A DNA stretch of 64,000 nt from Anabaena azotica FACHB-119 (GTDB lineage Bacteria; Cyanobacteriota; Cyanobacteriia; Cyanobacteriales; Nostocaceae). Shown piece after piece: positions 62,988-64,000 of the stretch; position 1 is the stretch's first letter; each line of letters begins with the position of its first letter. The stretch covers positions 1 through 64,000 of the forward strand of contig NZ_JACJSG010000034.1 in assembly GCF_014697625.1 (NCBI RefSeq), read 5' to 3'. A program made the position numbers and the translations under genes. The notes beneath the pieces are model-generated. The model saw only the letters and a program-made list of their open reading frames with translations. It was not told where the DNA came from and searched no databases.

Positions 62988-63734
62988 CTAATAACTAATT
63001 TGCAAAGTCACCGATGCTTCAACTTGCTGTTCACCACCAATGACAGGAGTAGTCCCAGCCTCTAGCGATTGCTTGGCAGCCTCTGCCCGATACAATATTG
63101 GTGGTGGAGGCGCAACTGCACCACCAACTTGAATAGCGACGATTTCTTTGGCTTGGAAACCGAGACTACTAAAAACAGCGTCGGCTTGTTGTCTTGCGTC
63201 TTGGGTAGCTTCTCTTAAAGCTTGTTGCCTAGCTGCGGCGATCGCTTCATCAGTTGCCACAAAACTGATACCATTAATTTGGGTTGCACCCGCCTTCACC
63301 GCTTCATCTAACAAAGTTCCCGCCCTATCAGTAGGAACACGGAAACTCACCGTATTACTAGCAGCATAGCCAGTAATTCTCTGCACATTATTGTTGTAAC
63401 TATAAACCGGGTTAAGGCGGATACCCGCAGTCTGTAACTTCTCTACATTGCGACTTCTCAGTAAAGCCACCACAGCCGATGACCGACGTGCTGCTTCTTG
63501 CTGTACCTCCTGAGCAGTTTTACCCTGAATTTCCACCCCTAAATTGACTTCCGACAAAGTAGCGGGAACAGACTCCACCCCTCGACCACTAACAGTCAAA
63601 GTCCGGTAAAGTCTTTCTCTTTCTTGGGCTAACCCAGGCTGCATAAAAGTCACAAAAACCAACAATACTAAAGGTAAACCTTGGCAAAACTTCCCAAAAC
63701 GCAACCGAGAACCAGCTAAAGCGGCTCCAACCAT
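62988..63734 (-). CDS. SIMPL-domain (DUF541) periplasmic protein
   Basis: A 248-residue exported protein. A signal peptide is visible (FCQGLPLVLLVFVTFMQPGL followed by AQERER). The SIMPL/DUF541 domain follows: LTVSGRGVESVPATLSEVNL, then GKTAQEVQQEAARRSSAVVA, IRLNPVYSYNNNVQRITGY and AALREATQDARQQADAV-type helices. Members form oligomeric rings in the periplasm or outer envelope; BP26-type relatives are immunogens, but the physiological role is unclear. It is convergent with ssb across a long tandem array. Confidence 0.92.
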   Translation of the reverse strand: MVGAALAGSRLRFGKFCQGLPLVLLVFVTFMQPGLAQERERLYRTLTVSGRGVESVPATLSEVNLGVEIQGKTAQEVQQEAARRSSAVVALLRSRNVEKLQTAGIRLNPVYSYNNNVQRITGYAASNTVSFRVPTDRAGTLLDEAVKAGATQINGISFVATDEAIAAARQQALREATQDARQQADAVFSSLGFQAKEIVAIQVGGAVAPPPPILYRAEAAKQSLEAGTTPVIGGEQQVEASVTLQISY

Positions 63735-63752
63735 AAATCACACTCCTCAGAA

Positions 63753-64000
63753 ATATATATAGTAGGGGACAGGGGACAGGTGACAGGGCTGAAAGCCTTT
63801 GAAAATAAAGATTTTAAAATCGTATGATGTCCTAACCTATCAGACGACTGCTATAACTGCTGAGTGCTGAGTTATGAATGCTGAGTAAAATTTACCCAAT
63901 CATAACTTTGCACTTTTATAGCAGGGGACAGGTGAGAAAGCTTTTCCCTGTAAGGATTGTATGATTCATCAATGTCCTAACCTATGTGTCGCTTGCTATA
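63753..64000. repeat. Pair of TATAGCA...TGCTATA repeat elements
   Basis: Two related copies, about 63753-63858 and 63917-64000, share GGGGACAGGTGA near the left and TGTCCTAACCTAT near the right, and end in GCTATA. The second reaches the window end and may continue. The rest of this gap has no gene. Confidence 0.75.

Overview
The window looks like chromosome of a filamentous heterocyst-forming cyanobacterium of the Nostoc/Anabaena group. It has many HIP1 octamers (GCGATCGC), long arrays of 7-bp short tandem repeats and many small palindromic elements. It carries chlorophyll synthesis (chlD), three high-light-inducible proteins, pxcA, a xisI-type gene, neighbouring lexA and argF, and an mreBCD cluster divergent from a short ssb. 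The genus is inferred from gene content and repeats, not from a marker gene.

Layout. 1-1.2 kb: the tail of an upstream gene, repeats and a broken IS110-type transposase. 1.2-7.9 kb: a two-gene signalling operon, a CBS plus ten-PAS HisKA_2 kinase followed by a receiver-PAS-kinase protein whose H-box histidine is a tyrosine. 8-11 kb: repeats and an IS605-type element with a dead tnpA, an apparently intact tnpB and a candidate omega RNA. 11.4-14.5 kb: a large membrane protein with seven related repeat units. 15-16 kb: three hli genes behind a perfect HLR1 (RpaB) motif. 16.2-22.7 kb: an SLC13/NhaD-type permease, a universal stress protein and an NrtA/CmpA/CynA-type ABC transporter. Two leaders here, one before the stress protein and one before the ABC transporter, match the conserved core of ydaO-type cyclic-di-AMP riboswitches. 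23-28.4 kb: an RsbRD-type histidine kinase, xisI, RNase III, a NYN-domain protein, Uma2 and a PD-(D/E)XK-like protein.

28.6-36.2 kb: chlD, a sigF-type sigma factor, an SF2 helicase, lexA with its own operator, argF and tRNA-Thr(UGU). 36.6-40.4 kb: an AT-rich pair of an N6-adenine methylase and a PD-(D/E)XK nuclease, overlapping by one base. It is followed by the frameshifted remains of a PAP/fibrillin gene. This pair is the best candidate for an undescribed defence or restriction-modification module. 40.6-52.1 kb: small hypotheticals, a second Uma2, a methyltransferase, a 1493-residue double hybrid kinase, msrA and a UvrD-like protein. 52.2-64 kb: pxcA, an SbmA/ABCD-type ABC transporter with a helix-turn-helix-like tail, queD, a small hypothetical, ribD, mreBCD, ssb and a SIMPL protein.

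A theme runs through the window. Dispersed repeats fill most intergenic gaps, and in at least four genes (ABC permease, Uma2, hybrid kinase, UvrD-like protein) repeat DNA sits in frame and encodes linker or surface peptide. Repeats also enlarge a variable arm of both riboswitches. All assignments come from reading the sequence; no database search or structure prediction was run.
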